NCBI RefSeq assembly: GCF_030166655.1
Contig: NZ_CP126446.1
Coordinates: 682,001 to 746,000 of the forward strand
DNA: 64,000 nucleotides
Direction: 5' to 3'
DNA from: Pontibacillus chungwhensis
GTDB taxonomy: Bacteria > Bacillota > Bacilli > Bacillales > BH030062
The translations under genes were made by a program, and so were the position numbers. The notes beneath the pieces were generated by a model. It ran no database searches. It was not told the origin of the DNA and saw nothing but the letters and a program-made list of their open reading frames with translations. Of the stretch, positions 14,351 to 24,773 are shown piece by piece. Position 1 is the first letter of the stretch; each line of letters opens with the position of its first letter.

Positions 14351-15823
14351 CCGCTGCACTTGATTCCGCAACACCTAAGGGAAGATTTCTCTGAGGAATT
14401 TGGGGTTCGTATTGAAGGGAATTTATCGCCTCTTAATTTAATGCGCCTTGAGCAGGAATATGGAGGTCGAATTGAGGATATGCCTGTTGAGCGTATATTC
14501 TTCTCAGAGGATAAGCGTACAGGTATTGGAACCTTTAGTCCATCAGATCCGAAGTCTCAGGATATCGCCGATTTAACGGGCTCCATTGACTTCTCCACGA
14601 TTGCGGAGTATGGTTCTGAGTCTGATCCGCGAGCGTATCGTTTTGACGGGGAACTGAATAAAGCAAACCGGGGGATTATGGAGTTCCAGGAAATGCTGAA
14701 GTGTGATGAGAAGTTCTTATGGCACTTGCTTTCTTTGACGCAGGAAGGAAACTTTAAGGCAGGAAGGTTTGCGCTGATCTCAGCTGATGAAATGATCATT
14801 GCCCATACGAATGAATCGGAGTACCGCTCGTTTATTTCGAACAAGAAGAACGAGGCCCTTCATTCTCGTATGATTGTTATGCCAGTCCCATATAATTTAA
14901 AAGTCACGCAGGAAGAACGCATCTATGAAAAGATGATTAACCAGAGTGACATTCGAGATGTTCATATTGCTCCTCACACATTAAAAGTGGCTGCGATGTT
15001 TACCATTATGACGCGTCTCAAAGATTCTAATAAGAATAACGTAGATTTATTGAAGAAAATGCGTTTATATGATGGTGAGACCGTAGAGGGCTTTAGTGAT
15101 GTAGACGTAGAGGAACTGCGCCATGAACATCATGATGAGGGAATGAGTGGTATTGACCCTCGTTATGTGATTAACCGAATCTCTTCAACAATTATTAAGA
15201 AGGAAATGACGTCTATTAACGCACTCGATGTGTTGCGCTCGCTAAAAGAAGGTCTATCAAGTCATGCGTCGATCTCTAAAGACGACCGTGAGCGTTACTT
15301 GAACTTTATTTCGGTGGCTCGTAAAGAGTACGACGAAATTGCAAAGAAAGAAGTGCAGAAAGCCTTTGTGTACTCGTATGAAGAATCTGCGAAAACACTT
15401 ATGGACAATTATCTGGATAACGTTGAAGCGTATTGCAACAAGTCGAAGCTTCGTGATCCGTTAACAGGGGAAGAGCTGAATCCAGACGAGAAGCTAATGC
15501 GCTCGATTGAAGAACAAATCGGCATATCAGAGAACGCGAAGAAAGCATTCCGTGAGGAGATTTTGATTCGGATCTCAGCCTATGCTAGAAAAGGGAAGAA
15601 GTTCGATTACTCGTCTCACGAACGTTTACGAGAAGCGATTCAGAAGAAGTTGTTTGCTGACCTGAAAGATGTCGTCAAGATTACGACATCGACGAAAACA
15701 CCAGATGAGCAACAATTGAAGAAAGTGAATGAAGTAGTAGCCACACTTGTAGAAGGATATGGGTACAACTCAAGTTCTGCAAATGAACTGCTGCGCTATG
15801 TAGGTAGTTTGCTAAACAGGTAA
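14327..15823 (+). pseudogene. prkA: prkA 3' part, 5' end displaced by the prophage
   Basis: PrkA is a ~631-residue AAA+ protein (called a serine kinase; reported also as a protease) needed for normal sporulation in Bacillus subtilis. This reading frame covers only the C-terminal ~494 residues: the Walker A phosphate-binding loop and the N-terminal ~135 residues are absent. What remains is very well conserved: RIEGNLSPLNLMRLEQEYGG, FFSEDKRTGIGTFSPSDPKS, QDIADLTGSIDFSTIAEYGS, and the C-terminal PrkA domain ending LLRYVGSLLNR. A GTG at 14327 could open the frame but no GGAGG precedes it. Because the body shows no decay at all, the gene is probably rebuilt by prophage excision rather than dead. 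The frame ends at a clear terminator. In B. subtilis prkA and yhbH are linked; here yhbH lies 10 kb downstream. Confidence 0.85.
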
Positions 15824-15835
15824 TGAATAGGGAAG

Positions 15836-15862
15836 CCGGGGCATCTAGATGCTCCGGTTTTT
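15836..15862 (+). terminator. prkA terminator
   Basis: CCGGGGCAT, short loop, ATGCTCCGG with a following T-run, 13 bases after the prkA stop. Confidence 0.8.
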
Positions 15863-15963
15863 GTTTTGGCTTCACTAGGGAAAAGGGAGACATAGGAGAG
15901 GGGAAGAGTTATAGAGTAAACATCAAAGATTGGACATTCAGTAAAGGATAAAGATAGTTCTTA

Positions 15964-15972
15964 TGCTATAAT
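15964..15972 (+). promoter_or_regulatory. Extended -10 promoter of ppx
   Basis: TGCTATAAT (15964-15972) is a perfect extended -10 (TG-n-TATAAT), 37 bases before the ppx start. No good -35 is present at 17 bases, as is common for extended -10 promoters. It lies after the prkA terminator, so ppx is a separate unit. Confidence 0.55.
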
Positions 15973-16008
15973 GGTGGAAATTTCATTGTTAGAAAAGGGT
16001 GTCTTCCG

Positions 16009-17541
16009 GTGAGTGAGCAGCATTATGGGATTATAGATATAGGTTCGAACACAGTAAGATTAGTCATCTATGAGCGGAGTGAGAGCGGTCGCTTTAAAGA
16101 AATCGAAAATATTAAAGCAGTGGCACGTCTTCGGAATTATCTTGGTGAGGACTTAAACTTAAGAGAAGAAGGGATTGATCATCTACTATCGATCTTAAGA
16201 AGTTTTAAGAAAGTGACGGACACGTATGACTTAGAACAGCTGCTGGCTGTGGCTACAGCAACAATCCGCCAGTCTCTAAACCAGGATACGATTATTAAGA
16301 GAGTGAAAGATGAGATTGGTCACGAAATACGAATCCTTTCTGAAGAAGAGGAAGCGTATTATGGTTATCTCGCTGTAGTGAATTCCACCGCTCTTTCGGA
16401 GGGCATTACGGTCGATATCGGTGGAGGAAGTACGGAGGTTACGTATTATAAGAATAAGGAGATCCAGCATTCTCACAGCTTTGCCTTCGGTGCATTGACG
16501 TTGAAACAAATGTTTGTGAAAGATGATGTACCAACGCCGAAAGAAATGGAAGATGTTAAAGAATACTTAATGGATCAGTTCAAATCCTTGTCGTGGCTCG
16601 AGGGTAAACGTGTACCTGTTATCGGGATTGGCGGAAGTGCTCGTAACATGGTGCAGATTGACCAGTCGCTTAAGAGCTACCCCTTAGCAGGCCTTCACCA
16701 GTATAGAATGTTTGAACATGACATGAGCTTTATTAAGAGTTATTTACTTACGTTGTCATTTAAGAAGTTACAGAAGGTTGAAGGGTTATCAAAGGACCGG
16801 GCAGACATTATCCTTCCAACTATTGAAGTCTTTCATTCCTTATATGAAGTCACCGATGCCACTTCGTTTATATTAAGTCGCAAAGGACTGAGAGATGGAG
16901 TCTTTTATGAACAGCTTATGGAAGACTTTAATATTTCCGTGTTCCCTGATGTGTTAGAAGAGAGCTTCAATGAATTGGCGATCGACTATAACATTGATTA
17001 CAAGCACGTTCATCAGGTAACTCATTTAGCACAGATTCTGTTTGATGAATTGCAAGAAGCGGAAGTGAGTCATTTAACAAGAGAAGATGTCACGTTGTTG
17101 AAACGCGGCGCATTTGTATTTAACTTAGGGGAGTACATTGATTCCGAATCAAGTTCCCAGCATACTTTCTATCTACTTGCTAATCGAACCATAGATGGAC
17201 TTATGCATAAAGAACGATTGATGTTAGCTCTTGTAGGTTCCTATAAGAGTAAACCTATTTTTAAGCAGTACCTTCATCCTTATAAACATTGGTTCTTAAA
17301 AGAAGAGAAGAAAAAAATTAAAACGCTCGGCGCATTGACGAAGTTTGCCTATAGCTTCGACTCCACAAGGAGAAGTGTTGTAGAAGATCTACATGTAGAA
17401 GTAAAAGGAGAAGATCTCAATATCGTCGCCTTCTGTAATCAAGACCCAATGGCTGAAGAATACCAGGTCGAAAAGCAGAAGAAACACCTCGAGAAAGCAA
17501 TTAAAATGCGTGTTAACATTACATTCACACAAAAAGGGTAG
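16009..17541 (+). CDS. ppx: Exopolyphosphatase (Ppx/GppA family)
   Basis: 510 residues from GTG 16009 (AAAAGGG 10 bases upstream). It hydrolyses terminal phosphates of polyphosphate or pppGpp. The ASKHA-fold ATPase core is seen at residues ~1-300: IDIGSNTVRLVIYE (phosphate loop 1), the ATATIRQS stretch, TVDIGGGSTEVTYY (phosphate loop 2) and VIGIGGSARN. The C-terminal ~200 residues are an HD-like helical domain. The length matches Bacillus-type Ppx. A terminator follows, and ppk has its own promoter region, so degradation and synthesis of polyphosphate can be controlled separately although the genes are adjacent. Confidence 0.9.
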   Translation: MSEQHYGIIDIGSNTVRLVIYERSESGRFKEIENIKAVARLRNYLGEDLNLREEGIDHLLSILRSFKKVTDTYDLEQLLAVATATIRQSLNQDTIIKRVKDEIGHEIRILSEEEEAYYGYLAVVNSTALSEGITVDIGGGSTEVTYYKNKEIQHSHSFAFGALTLKQMFVKDDVPTPKEMEDVKEYLMDQFKSLSWLEGKRVPVIGIGGSARNMVQIDQSLKSYPLAGLHQYRMFEHDMSFIKSYLLTLSFKKLQKVEGLSKDRADIILPTIEVFHSLYEVTDATSFILSRKGLRDGVFYEQLMEDFNISVFPDVLEESFNELAIDYNIDYKHVHQVTHLAQILFDELQEAEVSHLTREDVTLLKRGAFVFNLGEYIDSESSSQHTFYLLANRTIDGLMHKERLMLALVGSYKSKPIFKQYLHPYKHWFLKEEKKKIKTLGALTKFAYSFDSTRRSVVEDLHVEVKGEDLNIVAFCNQDPMAEEYQVEKQKKHLEKAIKMRVNITFTQKG

Positions 17542-17562
17542 CCGCCAACGCTACCCCTTTTT
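17531..17562 (+). terminator. ppx terminator
   Basis: GGGTAGC (17536-17542), 7-base loop, GCTACCC (17550-17556), with flanking A- and T-runs, overlapping the ppx stop. Confidence 0.8.
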
Positions 17563-17599
17563 CATACCCTCACAACCCCAATGATGCTGTGGTTGTTCA

Positions 17600-17637
17600 C
17601 CGTGATGAAGGGTGTCTGACACGATGTAGTACTTTAC
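17600..17637. repeat. Dispersed GTGTCTGACAC repeat, copy 1
   Basis: GGTGTCTGACAC (17611-17622) followed by AGTACTTTAC. Read in reverse it gives GTAAAGTACTACATCG-TGTCAGACACCC, which matches the sequence at 62713-62740 (GTAAAGTAATGCACGG-TGTCTGGCACCC) at most positions. Elements of this kind are scattered in Bacillaceae intergenic regions. Confidence 0.5.
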
Positions 17638-17705
17638 CTCGATGAAGTGTATTAGGTTTTGGTGGATTGACATAGACTAGTGTGTGGTAAAGAGAAGTGA
17701 AAAGT

Positions 17706-17759
17706 TAACATGAGGTTCATATTTAGTTAATACTACGATTATAAACCTTTGATAAACTA
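17706..17759 (+). promoter_or_regulatory. PhoP-box array and -10 of ppk
   Basis: TTAACA (17706), TTCATA (17717), TTAATA (17728) and a weaker ATTATA (17739) follow each other at exact 11-base intervals, the layout of PhoP~P binding sites in the Bacillus Pho regulon (TT-A/C/T-ACA with 5-base spacers). A -10-like TAAACT is at 17754-17759. With a start near 17766 the array covers -60 to -22, the place of core PhoP boxes at activated promoters. It suggests that ppk is controlled by phosphate supply. Confidence 0.6.
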
Positions 17760-17804
17760 TGAGTGAATACATATGTCGACTTTGGATGAAAGGGTGAGGA
17801 GAAC

Positions 17805-19904
17805 ATGGAACAAATGGAATTAGATCATCCGCGTTATTATAATAATCGTGAATTAAGTTGGTTAGCCTTTAATGAACGGGTGCTGCAGGAATCATTAGAT
17901 AAACGGAATCCGTTAATGGAGCGATTTAAATTTTTAGCGATTTTTAGCTCGAATTTGGATGAGTTCTTTATGGTTCGTGTAGCCGGTTTAAAAGACCAGG
18001 TGAAAGCGGGTTTTAATAAGCCGGAGAATAAAGCAGGCCTTACCCCTAAAGAGCAGCTATCCAAAATTTCTGAGAAGAATCATAAGCTTGTTGATATGCA
18101 GTATTCGACGTATCAACATGTATTATTACCGATGTTAAAAGAACATCAAATTACCTTTGTAGCCATGGACGAGCTGTCTACTATGCAACTTGATGCCATG
18201 GAACAATATTTTGATGAACAAGTCTTTCCTGTTTTAACCCCAATGGCGGTTGATGCTTATCGACCATTTCCCATGCTGTTAAATAAAAGTATTAACATCG
18301 CAGTGGTTCTTGAAGATACGTTTGATGAAGAGGAGCCGGCAGAGAAGACGGCAATTGTGCAGGTACCCGCTGTACTAGACCGGTATATTGAGCTAGAAGT
18401 AGATGAAGAGGGCACGCGCAAGTTCATGATGCTTGAAGACATCATTAGTCATTTTATATATAAGATGTTTCAAGGGTACAAGGTGAAGTCTGTTACAGAA
18501 TTTCGCATTACCCGTAATGCAGATATGACGATTCATGAAGAAGGTGCCAGAGACCTATTAAAAGAAATTGAGAAAGAACTTAAGAAGAGAAAATGGGGAG
18601 CTGCAGTGCGTTTAGAGATCAAACGTGATGCGTATGATCCGAAGCTTCTTGAATTTCTATTAAATGTATTAGAAATTCATCGCAAGGATGTATATGAAAT
18701 CGACGGCCCACTTGACCTTACGTTCTTATTTAAATTTTATAAAGATATGGAAGAATACAATGACTCCCTTGTGTACGAAGCGTTAATTCCCCAACCACCG
18801 AAAGATGTAGGGTCTGATGAGGACTTATTTGAACTCGCTTCGGAACGAGATGTGTTCCTGCATCACCCTTACGAATCGTTTCAACCTGTTGTGGACTTCG
18901 TGGAGGATGCAGCGGATGATCCGGATGTCCTGGCGATTAAACAAACTCTCTACCGGGTCAGTGGCGGTTCCCCGATTATTGAAGGATTAAAGCGGGCGGC
19001 TGAGAATGGGAAGCAAGTAACGGTGCTTGTGGAGCTAAAGGCTCGATTTGATGAAGAGAATAACGTACAATGGGCCAAAGAACTTGAAAAAGCAGGTTGT
19101 CACGTCATATACGGTATGAACTACTTGAAAACTCATAGTAAAATTACCCTTGTTGTACGTAGGAAAAAGCACCAGATTGAACGATTCGTTCATCTTGGTA
19201 CGGGGAATTACAACGACCAAACCGCCAAGCTTTATACCGATATGGGGTTGATTACATCCAACCGTAAGTTTGGTATAGATGCTACGAACTTCTTTAATTA
19301 CTTAAGTGGATATACGGAGAAGCCAGCTTATCATCATATTTCGATGGCACCCTTTGATATTCGTCGCGACCTTGTTCACCACATTGATGAGGAAATTGAG
19401 GCCCATCAGAAATATGGGAATGGTCGTATTATTGCTAAAATGAATTCCCTGACAGATAAAGTCATTATCAAAAAGTTGTATGAAGCTTCGAATAGAGGAG
19501 TGCAAATTGATTTAATTGTACGAGGAATTTGTTGTCTTCGCCCAGGAATTAAAGGTATTAGTGAAAACATTCGTGTCAGAAGCATTGTAGGTCGTTTTTT
19601 AGAGCATAGCAGGATTTATTACTTTCACAAAAATGGGGAAGGGAATATATATTTATCCTCAGCCGATTTAATGACACGGAATATGGAGAAGCGGGTCGAG
19701 CTGATGTTCCCGATTTATGATGCCCATATCGAATCCAGATTGCATCAAATTTTAGATCTTCATCTAAAAGATAATCTGAAAGCAAGGGTCCAGGATGAGC
19801 ATGGAAATTACCATTACGTAAAGCGTGCTCCAAGTGAAGAAGAGCTTGATAGTCAGCTTGAACTTTTTAATCGAGCTTACATGGTTGGAGAAGATGAAGA
19901 ATAA
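17805..19904 (+). CDS. ppk: Polyphosphate kinase 1
   Basis: 699 residues, the normal size of PPK1. It makes polyphosphate from ATP reversibly, on the inner membrane face. N-terminal signature RYYNNRELSWLAFNERVLQE; phospholipase-D-like folds carry the two catalytic histidines, His444 in YLKTHSKITLVVRR (the autophosphorylated residue in the family) and His608 in YYFHKNGEG, followed by IYLSSADLMTRNMEKRVEL. ATP-site arginines lie in KQTLYRVSGGSP. Start ATG 17805 is behind GGTGAGGAG. It forms a pair with ppx upstream, but has its own PhoP-box promoter and its own terminator. Confidence 0.95.
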   Translation: MEQMELDHPRYYNNRELSWLAFNERVLQESLDKRNPLMERFKFLAIFSSNLDEFFMVRVAGLKDQVKAGFNKPENKAGLTPKEQLSKISEKNHKLVDMQYSTYQHVLLPMLKEHQITFVAMDELSTMQLDAMEQYFDEQVFPVLTPMAVDAYRPFPMLLNKSINIAVVLEDTFDEEEPAEKTAIVQVPAVLDRYIELEVDEEGTRKFMMLEDIISHFIYKMFQGYKVKSVTEFRITRNADMTIHEEGARDLLKEIEKELKKRKWGAAVRLEIKRDAYDPKLLEFLLNVLEIHRKDVYEIDGPLDLTFLFKFYKDMEEYNDSLVYEALIPQPPKDVGSDEDLFELASERDVFLHHPYESFQPVVDFVEDAADDPDVLAIKQTLYRVSGGSPIIEGLKRAAENGKQVTVLVELKARFDEENNVQWAKELEKAGCHVIYGMNYLKTHSKITLVVRRKKHQIERFVHLGTGNYNDQTAKLYTDMGLITSNRKFGIDATNFFNYLSGYTEKPAYHHISMAPFDIRRDLVHHIDEEIEAHQKYGNGRIIAKMNSLTDKVIIKKLYEASNRGVQIDLIVRGICCLRPGIKGISENIRVRSIVGRFLEHSRIYYFHKNGEGNIYLSSADLMTRNMEKRVELMFPIYDAHIESRLHQILDLHLKDNLKARVQDEHGNYHYVKRAPSEEELDSQLELFNRAYMVGEDEE

Positions 19905-19920
19905 AACTTGAAAAATCAAG

Positions 19921-19961
19921 AGGTACAAGTGTACAATATTCCGTACATTTGTACTTTTTTT
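19921..19961 (+). terminator. ppk terminator
   Basis: GTACAAGTGTAC (19923-19934), 8-base loop, GTACATTTGTAC (19943-19954) and T-run; one G-U pair in a 12-bp stem. Confidence 0.8.
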
Positions 19962-20013
19962 AGAATCTTTTTCAAATTTTTTTGTTTTCTTAAAAAAAAC
20001 TAGGGTAAAGTAG

Positions 20014-20069
20014 TTGAAGAAGAAAACGGAAAAAAATTATAATAGAAGGTGAGTTTGCAAACGTTTACG
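20014..20069 (+). promoter_or_regulatory. odhAB promoter with cre-like site
   Basis: TTGAAG (20014-20019) and TATAAT (20038-20043), 18-base spacer. TTGCAAACGTTTACG at 20055-20069 fits the CcpA operator WTGNAANCGNWNNCW at 14 of 15 places and lies just downstream of the expected start of transcription, where CcpA binding represses. Glucose repression of 2-oxoglutarate dehydrogenase is known in B. subtilis. Confidence 0.6.
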
Positions 20070-20105
20070 TCACAGAACGCGAACTTCTAATGGGGGTAGT
20101 AAACA

Positions 20106-22958
20106 GTGTCGAACAAAGGGTCTAACGAAAACATTTGGGAACAGTTTCATGGCCCCAATATGGGGTACATCGAAGAGCAGTACGATTTATACTTAGAAGA
20201 TCCAGAGCGGGTCGATTCATCTCTTCGCGAGGTGTTTGAACAATATGGTGCTCCAGAGTGGATACAAGGCGGACAGGGCCAACAAGGTTCTGAAGGGCCA
20301 TCTGCTGGAGATATCCAGAAGGTGACCTCAGCATTGAAATTAGTTGAGGCTATTCGTCGTTCCGGTCATTTAGAGGCTGAAGTTTATGCCGTTGGTCGAG
20401 GACGCGAGCGCTATTCACCGCTTCTCGATCCGAAAACATATAATTTGTCGGAAAATGACTTGAAATCCATTCCAGCGAACTGGATTTGGCCTGAAGCGCC
20501 TAGTCAAGTATCAAACGGATTGGAAGCTATTCAAACATTGAAGCATCAATACGCTGGTCGTATTTCATTTGAAGTTGACCATGTTCACAATGAAGAAGAG
20601 CGCAAGTGGTTACAAGGCAAGATTGAAAACGGAACGTATCAAGTCGATTTTGATGAAGATCGTAAAAAGCAAGTGCTTAAGCTCCTTGCTCAGGTAGAAG
20701 GATTTGAGCAGTTCTTAGGGAAGACGTTCGTGGCTCAAAAGCGTTTCTCTATTGAGGGGCTCGATGTCATGGTACCGATGCTTGATCATATCGTGCAGGC
20801 AGCAACGGAAGAAAAAATGGAGCACGTTATGATGGGAATGGCTCACCGTGGCCGTTTAAATGTCTTAGCTCACGTTTTAGGTAAGCCGTATGATCGCATT
20901 TTCTCTGAATTCCACCATGCTCCTAATAAAGAGCTTGTCCCTTCTGAAGGATCAATGGGCATTAACTATGGTTGGACAGGGGACGTGAAGTACCACTTTG
21001 GTGCAAGTCGTGATGTTGAGAAAGAAGAGCGCACAACGCGTGTAACGCTCTCCCACAATCCGTCTCACCTTGAGTTCGTTGATCCGGTCGTGCAAGGGTT
21101 CTCACGTGCTGCACAAGATGATCGTGAAGAACGTGGCTGGTCTGAACAGGATACGGAGAAAGCTTTCTCTATTCTTATCCATGGTGATGCAGCATTCCCT
21201 GGTGAAGGGGTAGTAGCTGAAACGCTTAATATGAGTGACCTGCCAGGGTATCGGACAGGTGGAGCAGTTCATATTATTGCGAACAACCTGGTTGGATTTA
21301 CAACGATTCAAAAAGACGGGCGCTCTACTCGTTATGCAAGTGATCTTGCAAAAGGGTATGAGATTCCGATTATCCATGTAAATGCAGATGATCCGATTCA
21401 ATGTTTATCTGCGATGCAATTAGCCTATGAATACCGTAAGAAGTTCCATAAAGACTTCTTAATTGATCTAGTTGGTTATCGCCGTTATGGCCATAACGAA
21501 ATGGATGAGCCTCGCGCTACTCAGCCTGAACTGTATTCTGAAATTGATGACCATTCAACTGTAGCTGCAGTGTATGCTGAGCAATTACAAAATGATGGTG
21601 TCATTGAAGATGGTTACTTCGATCAGGTGAAAGAAGAGGTCGACCAGAATCTTCGACAAACGTATGAAAATATGAAAGAGAATGAAACTGGTGACCAAGA
21701 CGCAAAAGATGTTCCAGAAGAAATGGTTACTGGATTAAACGCGATTGATACAGCCGTATCATTAGACGTTTTAAAGAAATTGAATAAAGATTTACTAGAA
21801 CGTCCTGAAGGTTTCAACGGCTTTAAGAAGCTTGAGAAGATCCTGCAACGTCGTGAGAATGTACTAGAAGAAGGAAATAAAGTAGATTGGGCAACAGGAG
21901 AATCTCTTGCATTTGCTTCTATATTAAAAGATGGCAAACCTATCCGTTTAACTGGACAAGATAGCCAGCGAGGAACGTTTGCTCACCGTCATCTAGTTCT
22001 ACATGATGTGGAAGACGGGTCTACGTACTGCCCGATGCACGGGTTAGAAGAAGCCAATGCTTCCTTTGATATCTATAACAGTCCGTTAAATGAAGCGGGT
22101 GTGCTTGGATTTGAGTATGGGTATAGTGTGCAAGCTCCAGAAGCTCTTGTGCTTTGGGAAGCCCAGTACGGGGACTTCGCTAACGCAGGGCAAGTCATTA
22201 TTGATCAGTTTATTTCAGCAGGCCGTGCAAAATGGGGAGAGAAATCAAGTCTTGTCATGTTGTTACCTCATGGCTATGAAGGGCAAGGCCCTGAACACTC
22301 AAGCGCCCGTTTAGAGCGTTATTTAACCATGAGCGCAGAGTACAACTGGACGGTTGCTAATGTAACCTCTTCAGCTCAGTACTTCCACTTGCTTCGTCGC
22401 CAAGCTGCAATTGGTGGGAAAGACGCAGCACGTCCGCTCGTCCTTATGACACCGAAAAGCTTGATCCGTAACCAACGCGTTGCCTCAGAAGGCAAGGAGT
22501 TTAGTGAAGGTCAATTCCAGCCACTTAAACCTCAGCGTGGTTTAGGGGAAAACGAAGATAAAGTGACGCGCCTTGTTATTGGAAGCGGGAAGGTCATGAT
22601 TGACTTAGAAGACCGAATTGAAAATGAAGATCAAAACTGGGATTGGCTGCACATTGCTCGTGTAGAACAGATCTATCCGTTCCCAGAAAAGCAACTTCAG
22701 GAGATCTTAGAGCAGTATCCAAACATTGAAGAAGTCGTGTGGGTTCAAGAAGAACCTCGTAATATGGGTGGATGGGACTTTGTTAAAGAAACCCTCTACC
22801 AGCTTGTAAATGACACCCATGAAATTAAATATATTGGTCGTCCGAAACGTTCTTCACCAGCTGTAGGTGAACCAAACATTCACAAAACAGAGCAGAATAG
22901 AATCATCCAAGAAGCACTGAAGCTATCTAAAGGAGGAGATTCCAATGAAGGAAATTAA
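20106..22958 (+). CDS. odhA: 2-oxoglutarate dehydrogenase E1 component
   Basis: 950 residues from GTG 20106. The thiamine-diphosphate-dependent E1 subunit decarboxylates 2-oxoglutarate in the TCA cycle and passes the succinyl group to OdhB. Visible: N-terminal [20 protein letters not shown] (E1o signature), [20 protein letters not shown], the TPP/Mg site around [16 protein letters not shown], the [16 protein letters not shown] loop, and the second half with [13 protein letters not shown] and [14 protein letters not shown]. Its end overlaps the odhB start by 14 bases, so the two subunits are made together. Length is usual for Bacillaceae. Confidence 0.95.
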   Translation: MSNKGSNENIWEQFHGPNMGYIEEQYDLYLEDPERVDSSLREVFEQYGAPEWIQGGQGQQGSEGPSAGDIQKVTSALKLVEAIRRSGHLEAEVYAVGRGRERYSPLLDPKTYNLSENDLKSIPANWIWPEAPSQVSNGLEAIQTLKHQYAGRISFEVDHVHNEEERKWLQGKIENGTYQVDFDEDRKKQVLKLLAQVEGFEQFLGKTFVAQKRFSIEGLDVMVPMLDHIVQAATEEKMEHVMMGMAHRGRLNVLAHVLGKPYDRIFSEFHHAPNKELVPSEGSMGINYGWTGDVKYHFGASRDVEKEERTTRVTLSHNPSHLEFVDPVVQGFSRAAQDDREERGWSEQDTEKAFSILIHGDAAFPGEGVVAETLNMSDLPGYRTGGAVHIIANNLVGFTTIQKDGRSTRYASDLAKGYEIPIIHVNADDPIQCLSAMQLAYEYRKKFHKDFLIDLVGYRRYGHNEMDEPRATQPELYSEIDDHSTVAAVYAEQLQNDGVIEDGYFDQVKEEVDQNLRQTYENMKENETGDQDAKDVPEEMVTGLNAIDTAVSLDVLKKLNKDLLERPEGFNGFKKLEKILQRRENVLEEGNKVDWATGESLAFASILKDGKPIRLTGQDSQRGTFAHRHLVLHDVEDGSTYCPMHGLEEANASFDIYNSPLNEAGVLGFEYGYSVQAPEALVLWEAQYGDFANAGQVIIDQFISAGRAKWGEKSSLVMLLPHGYEGQGPEHSSARLERYLTMSAEYNWTVANVTSSAQYFHLLRRQAAIGGKDAARPLVLMTPKSLIRNQRVASEGKEFSEGQFQPLKPQRGLGENEDKVTRLVIGSGKVMIDLEDRIENEDQNWDWLHIARVEQIYPFPEKQLQEILEQYPNIEEVVWVQEEPRNMGGWDFVKETLYQLVNDTHEIKYIGRPKRSSPAVGEPNIHKTEQNRIIQEALKLSKGGDSNEGN

Positions 22959-24270
22959 GGTACCAGAACTTGCAGAATCCATTACAGAAGGCACGGTCGC
23001 AGAGTGGCTTGTTAAAGAAGGCGACTCCGTTGAAAAAGGCGATGCGATCCTTGAACTTGAAACTGATAAAGTAAATGTTGAAGTAAACTCTGATTTCACA
23101 GGTGTCATCTCCGAACTTCTAGTAGAGGAAGGAGACGACGTTGAAGTAGGCGATACCGTTGCAAAAGTAGATGAGAACGGCGAAGGCGGCGGTTCGTCAG
23201 AATCTGAATCTTCGGACTCTGACGAAGAGAGTCAAGAAGAGTCTAAGCAAGAAGAAAAGTCGTCTGATAATGGTAAACAGGAATCTTCCGAAGACAGCAA
23301 AGAAAAAGCTTCAGAGAAAGAAGATAAGAAGGATGAAGAAAAGCAAGATCCAAATAAAGAGATTGTAGCTTCTCCGGCTGCCCGTAAAAAAGCACGCGAA
23401 CTAGGTATTGACCTTCGCGATATTAAACCGAATGATCCTCTTGGTCGCATTCGTCCAGAAGATGTAGAAGCAGCAGCCAATCAATCTAAAGAAGATAAAG
23501 GTTCTAAAAAAGACAGCAAGAAAGAGAAGAAATCAGAGCAGAAGTCTTCTGAGAAAACAGAATTCGATAAGCCGGTTGAACGCGTGAAGATGTCACGTCG
23601 TCGTCAAACGATTTCTAAGCGTCTTGTTGAAGCACAGCAAACAGCAGCTATGCTTACAACGTTCAACGAGGTAGACATGACAGCTGTTATGAACCTTCGT
23701 AAAGAGCGTAAGGACCAATTCCAACAGAAACATGATGTAAAGCTTGGGTTTATGTCCTTCTTCACAAAAGCAGTTGTTGGTGCTCTTAAAGAATTCCCTC
23801 TTCTTAACGCTGAGATCCAAGGCGATGAAATTGTTATGAAGAAATTCTATGACATTGGTATGGCGGTTTCGACGGATGAAGGTCTTGTTGTACCTGTTGT
23901 TCGTGATGCTGACCGTATTGGGTTTGCCGGAATCGAGAAAGAAATTGGTCGACTCGGCAAACGTGCGCGTGATAAGCAGCTATCTTTAGATGAGCTTCAA
24001 GGTGGTTCCTTCACGATTACAAACGGCGGAATCTTTGGATCTATGCTATCCACACCTATTATAAATGCTCCTCAAGTGGGTATTTTAGGAATGCATAACA
24101 TCCAAAAACGTGCAATGGTTATGCCGGATGATTCTATTGAAGTTCGTCCGATGATGTACATTGCTCTTTCCTACGACCACCGTATTGTCGATGGTAAAGA
24201 AGCTGTTCAGTTCCTTGTCCGAATTAAAGAAATGCTAGAAGACCCTTATAACCTTCTGCTAGAAGGTTAA
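22945..24270 (+). CDS. odhB: 2-oxoglutarate dehydrogenase E2 (succinyltransferase)
   Basis: 441 residues; AAAGGAGGAG precedes ATG 22945 inside the end of odhA. Residues 1-75 are the lipoyl domain with the modified lysine Lys42 in [12 protein letters not shown] long linker (~80-145) is almost wholly Ser, Glu, Asp and Lys, more charged than in non-halophilic relatives. Residues ~147-185 are the peripheral-subunit-binding domain ([20 protein letters not shown]). The catalytic domain ends with YDHRIVDG, giving His412 and Asp416 of the acyltransferase site. It forms the core of the complex. A strong terminator follows. Confidence 0.95.
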   Translation: MKEIKVPELAESITEGTVAEWLVKEGDSVEKGDAILELETDKVNVEVNSDFTGVISELLVEEGDDVEVGDTVAKVDENGEGGGSSESESSDSDEESQEESKQEEKSSDNGKQESSEDSKEKASEKEDKKDEEKQDPNKEIVASPAARKKARELGIDLRDIKPNDPLGRIRPEDVEAAANQSKEDKGSKKDSKKEKKSEQKSSEKTEFDKPVERVKMSRRRQTISKRLVEAQQTAAMLTTFNEVDMTAVMNLRKERKDQFQQKHDVKLGFMSFFTKAVVGALKEFPLLNAEIQGDEIVMKKFYDIGMAVSTDEGLVVPVVRDADRIGFAGIEKEIGRLGKRARDKQLSLDELQGGSFTITNGGIFGSMLSTPIINAPQVGILGMHNIQKRAMVMPDDSIEVRPMMYIALSYDHRIVDGKEAVQFLVRIKEMLEDPYNLLLEG

Positions 24271-24284
24271 TAGACTTTAGATAT

Positions 24285-24322
24285 AAAGCCCGTTCTGCCC
24301 CCGAGCAGGACGGGCTTTTTTT
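24285..24322 (+). terminator. odhAB terminator
   Basis: AAGCCCGTTCTGC and GCAGGACGGGCTT pair with one mismatch-type wobble around a CCCCGA loop; T-run follows. Confidence 0.85.
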
Positions 24323-24437
24323 GAGGCTGGTTGTTTACAAATAAAAAAAGTAGTAGACTTAATAGTAAGAAAGATGAAACGAAATGATGTTTGGTCCGTA
24401 TCTAGGAGAGATTCAATTTTAGAAATGAGGCAGCTAC

Positions 24438-24743
24438 ATGAATATGGTCATCGAATATCTTATGGATATAGATTTAGTGAATGACCCTTTTCTTTATTCG
24501 TTTTACGTAAGCTTGTTCTTATCCCTTGCGTTCAACAGAGTGTGGGGTTCAATTGTTAGTGATACTGCCAACCTCTTCTCAAAAGATTGGTCTATTAAAC
24601 AAACGAATATTCACTTACCGTCTCATACCAATAGTGGCGTGAAGCCTAGTGATCATTTTATCCGCTGGTTTTGCAAAACAGTAGGGAGACAAGAAAGTTC
24701 GCCCGATGATGAAGATTACCTCAATACTCGATTGCTACCGTAA
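24438..24743 (+). CDS. Hypothetical protein with one N-terminal membrane segment
   Basis: 101 residues. ATG 24438 is preceded by only a weak GAGG. A hydrophobic segment (PFLYSFYVSLFLSLAF) near residues 17-32 is followed by a soluble tail with NRVWGSIVSDTANLFSKDWS and an HLPSHTNSGVKPSDHFIRW phrase. No known family. It lies 30 bases upstream of a YidC gene on the same strand without a terminator between, so both may be on one transcript. Confidence 0.5.
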   Translation: MNMVIEYLMDIDLVNDPFLYSFYVSLFLSLAFNRVWGSIVSDTANLFSKDWSIKQTNIHLPSHTNSGVKPSDHFIRWFCKTVGRQESSPDDEDYLNTRLLP

Positions 24744-24773
24744 TAATCGACTATTGAGGAGGATGAAATTAGA

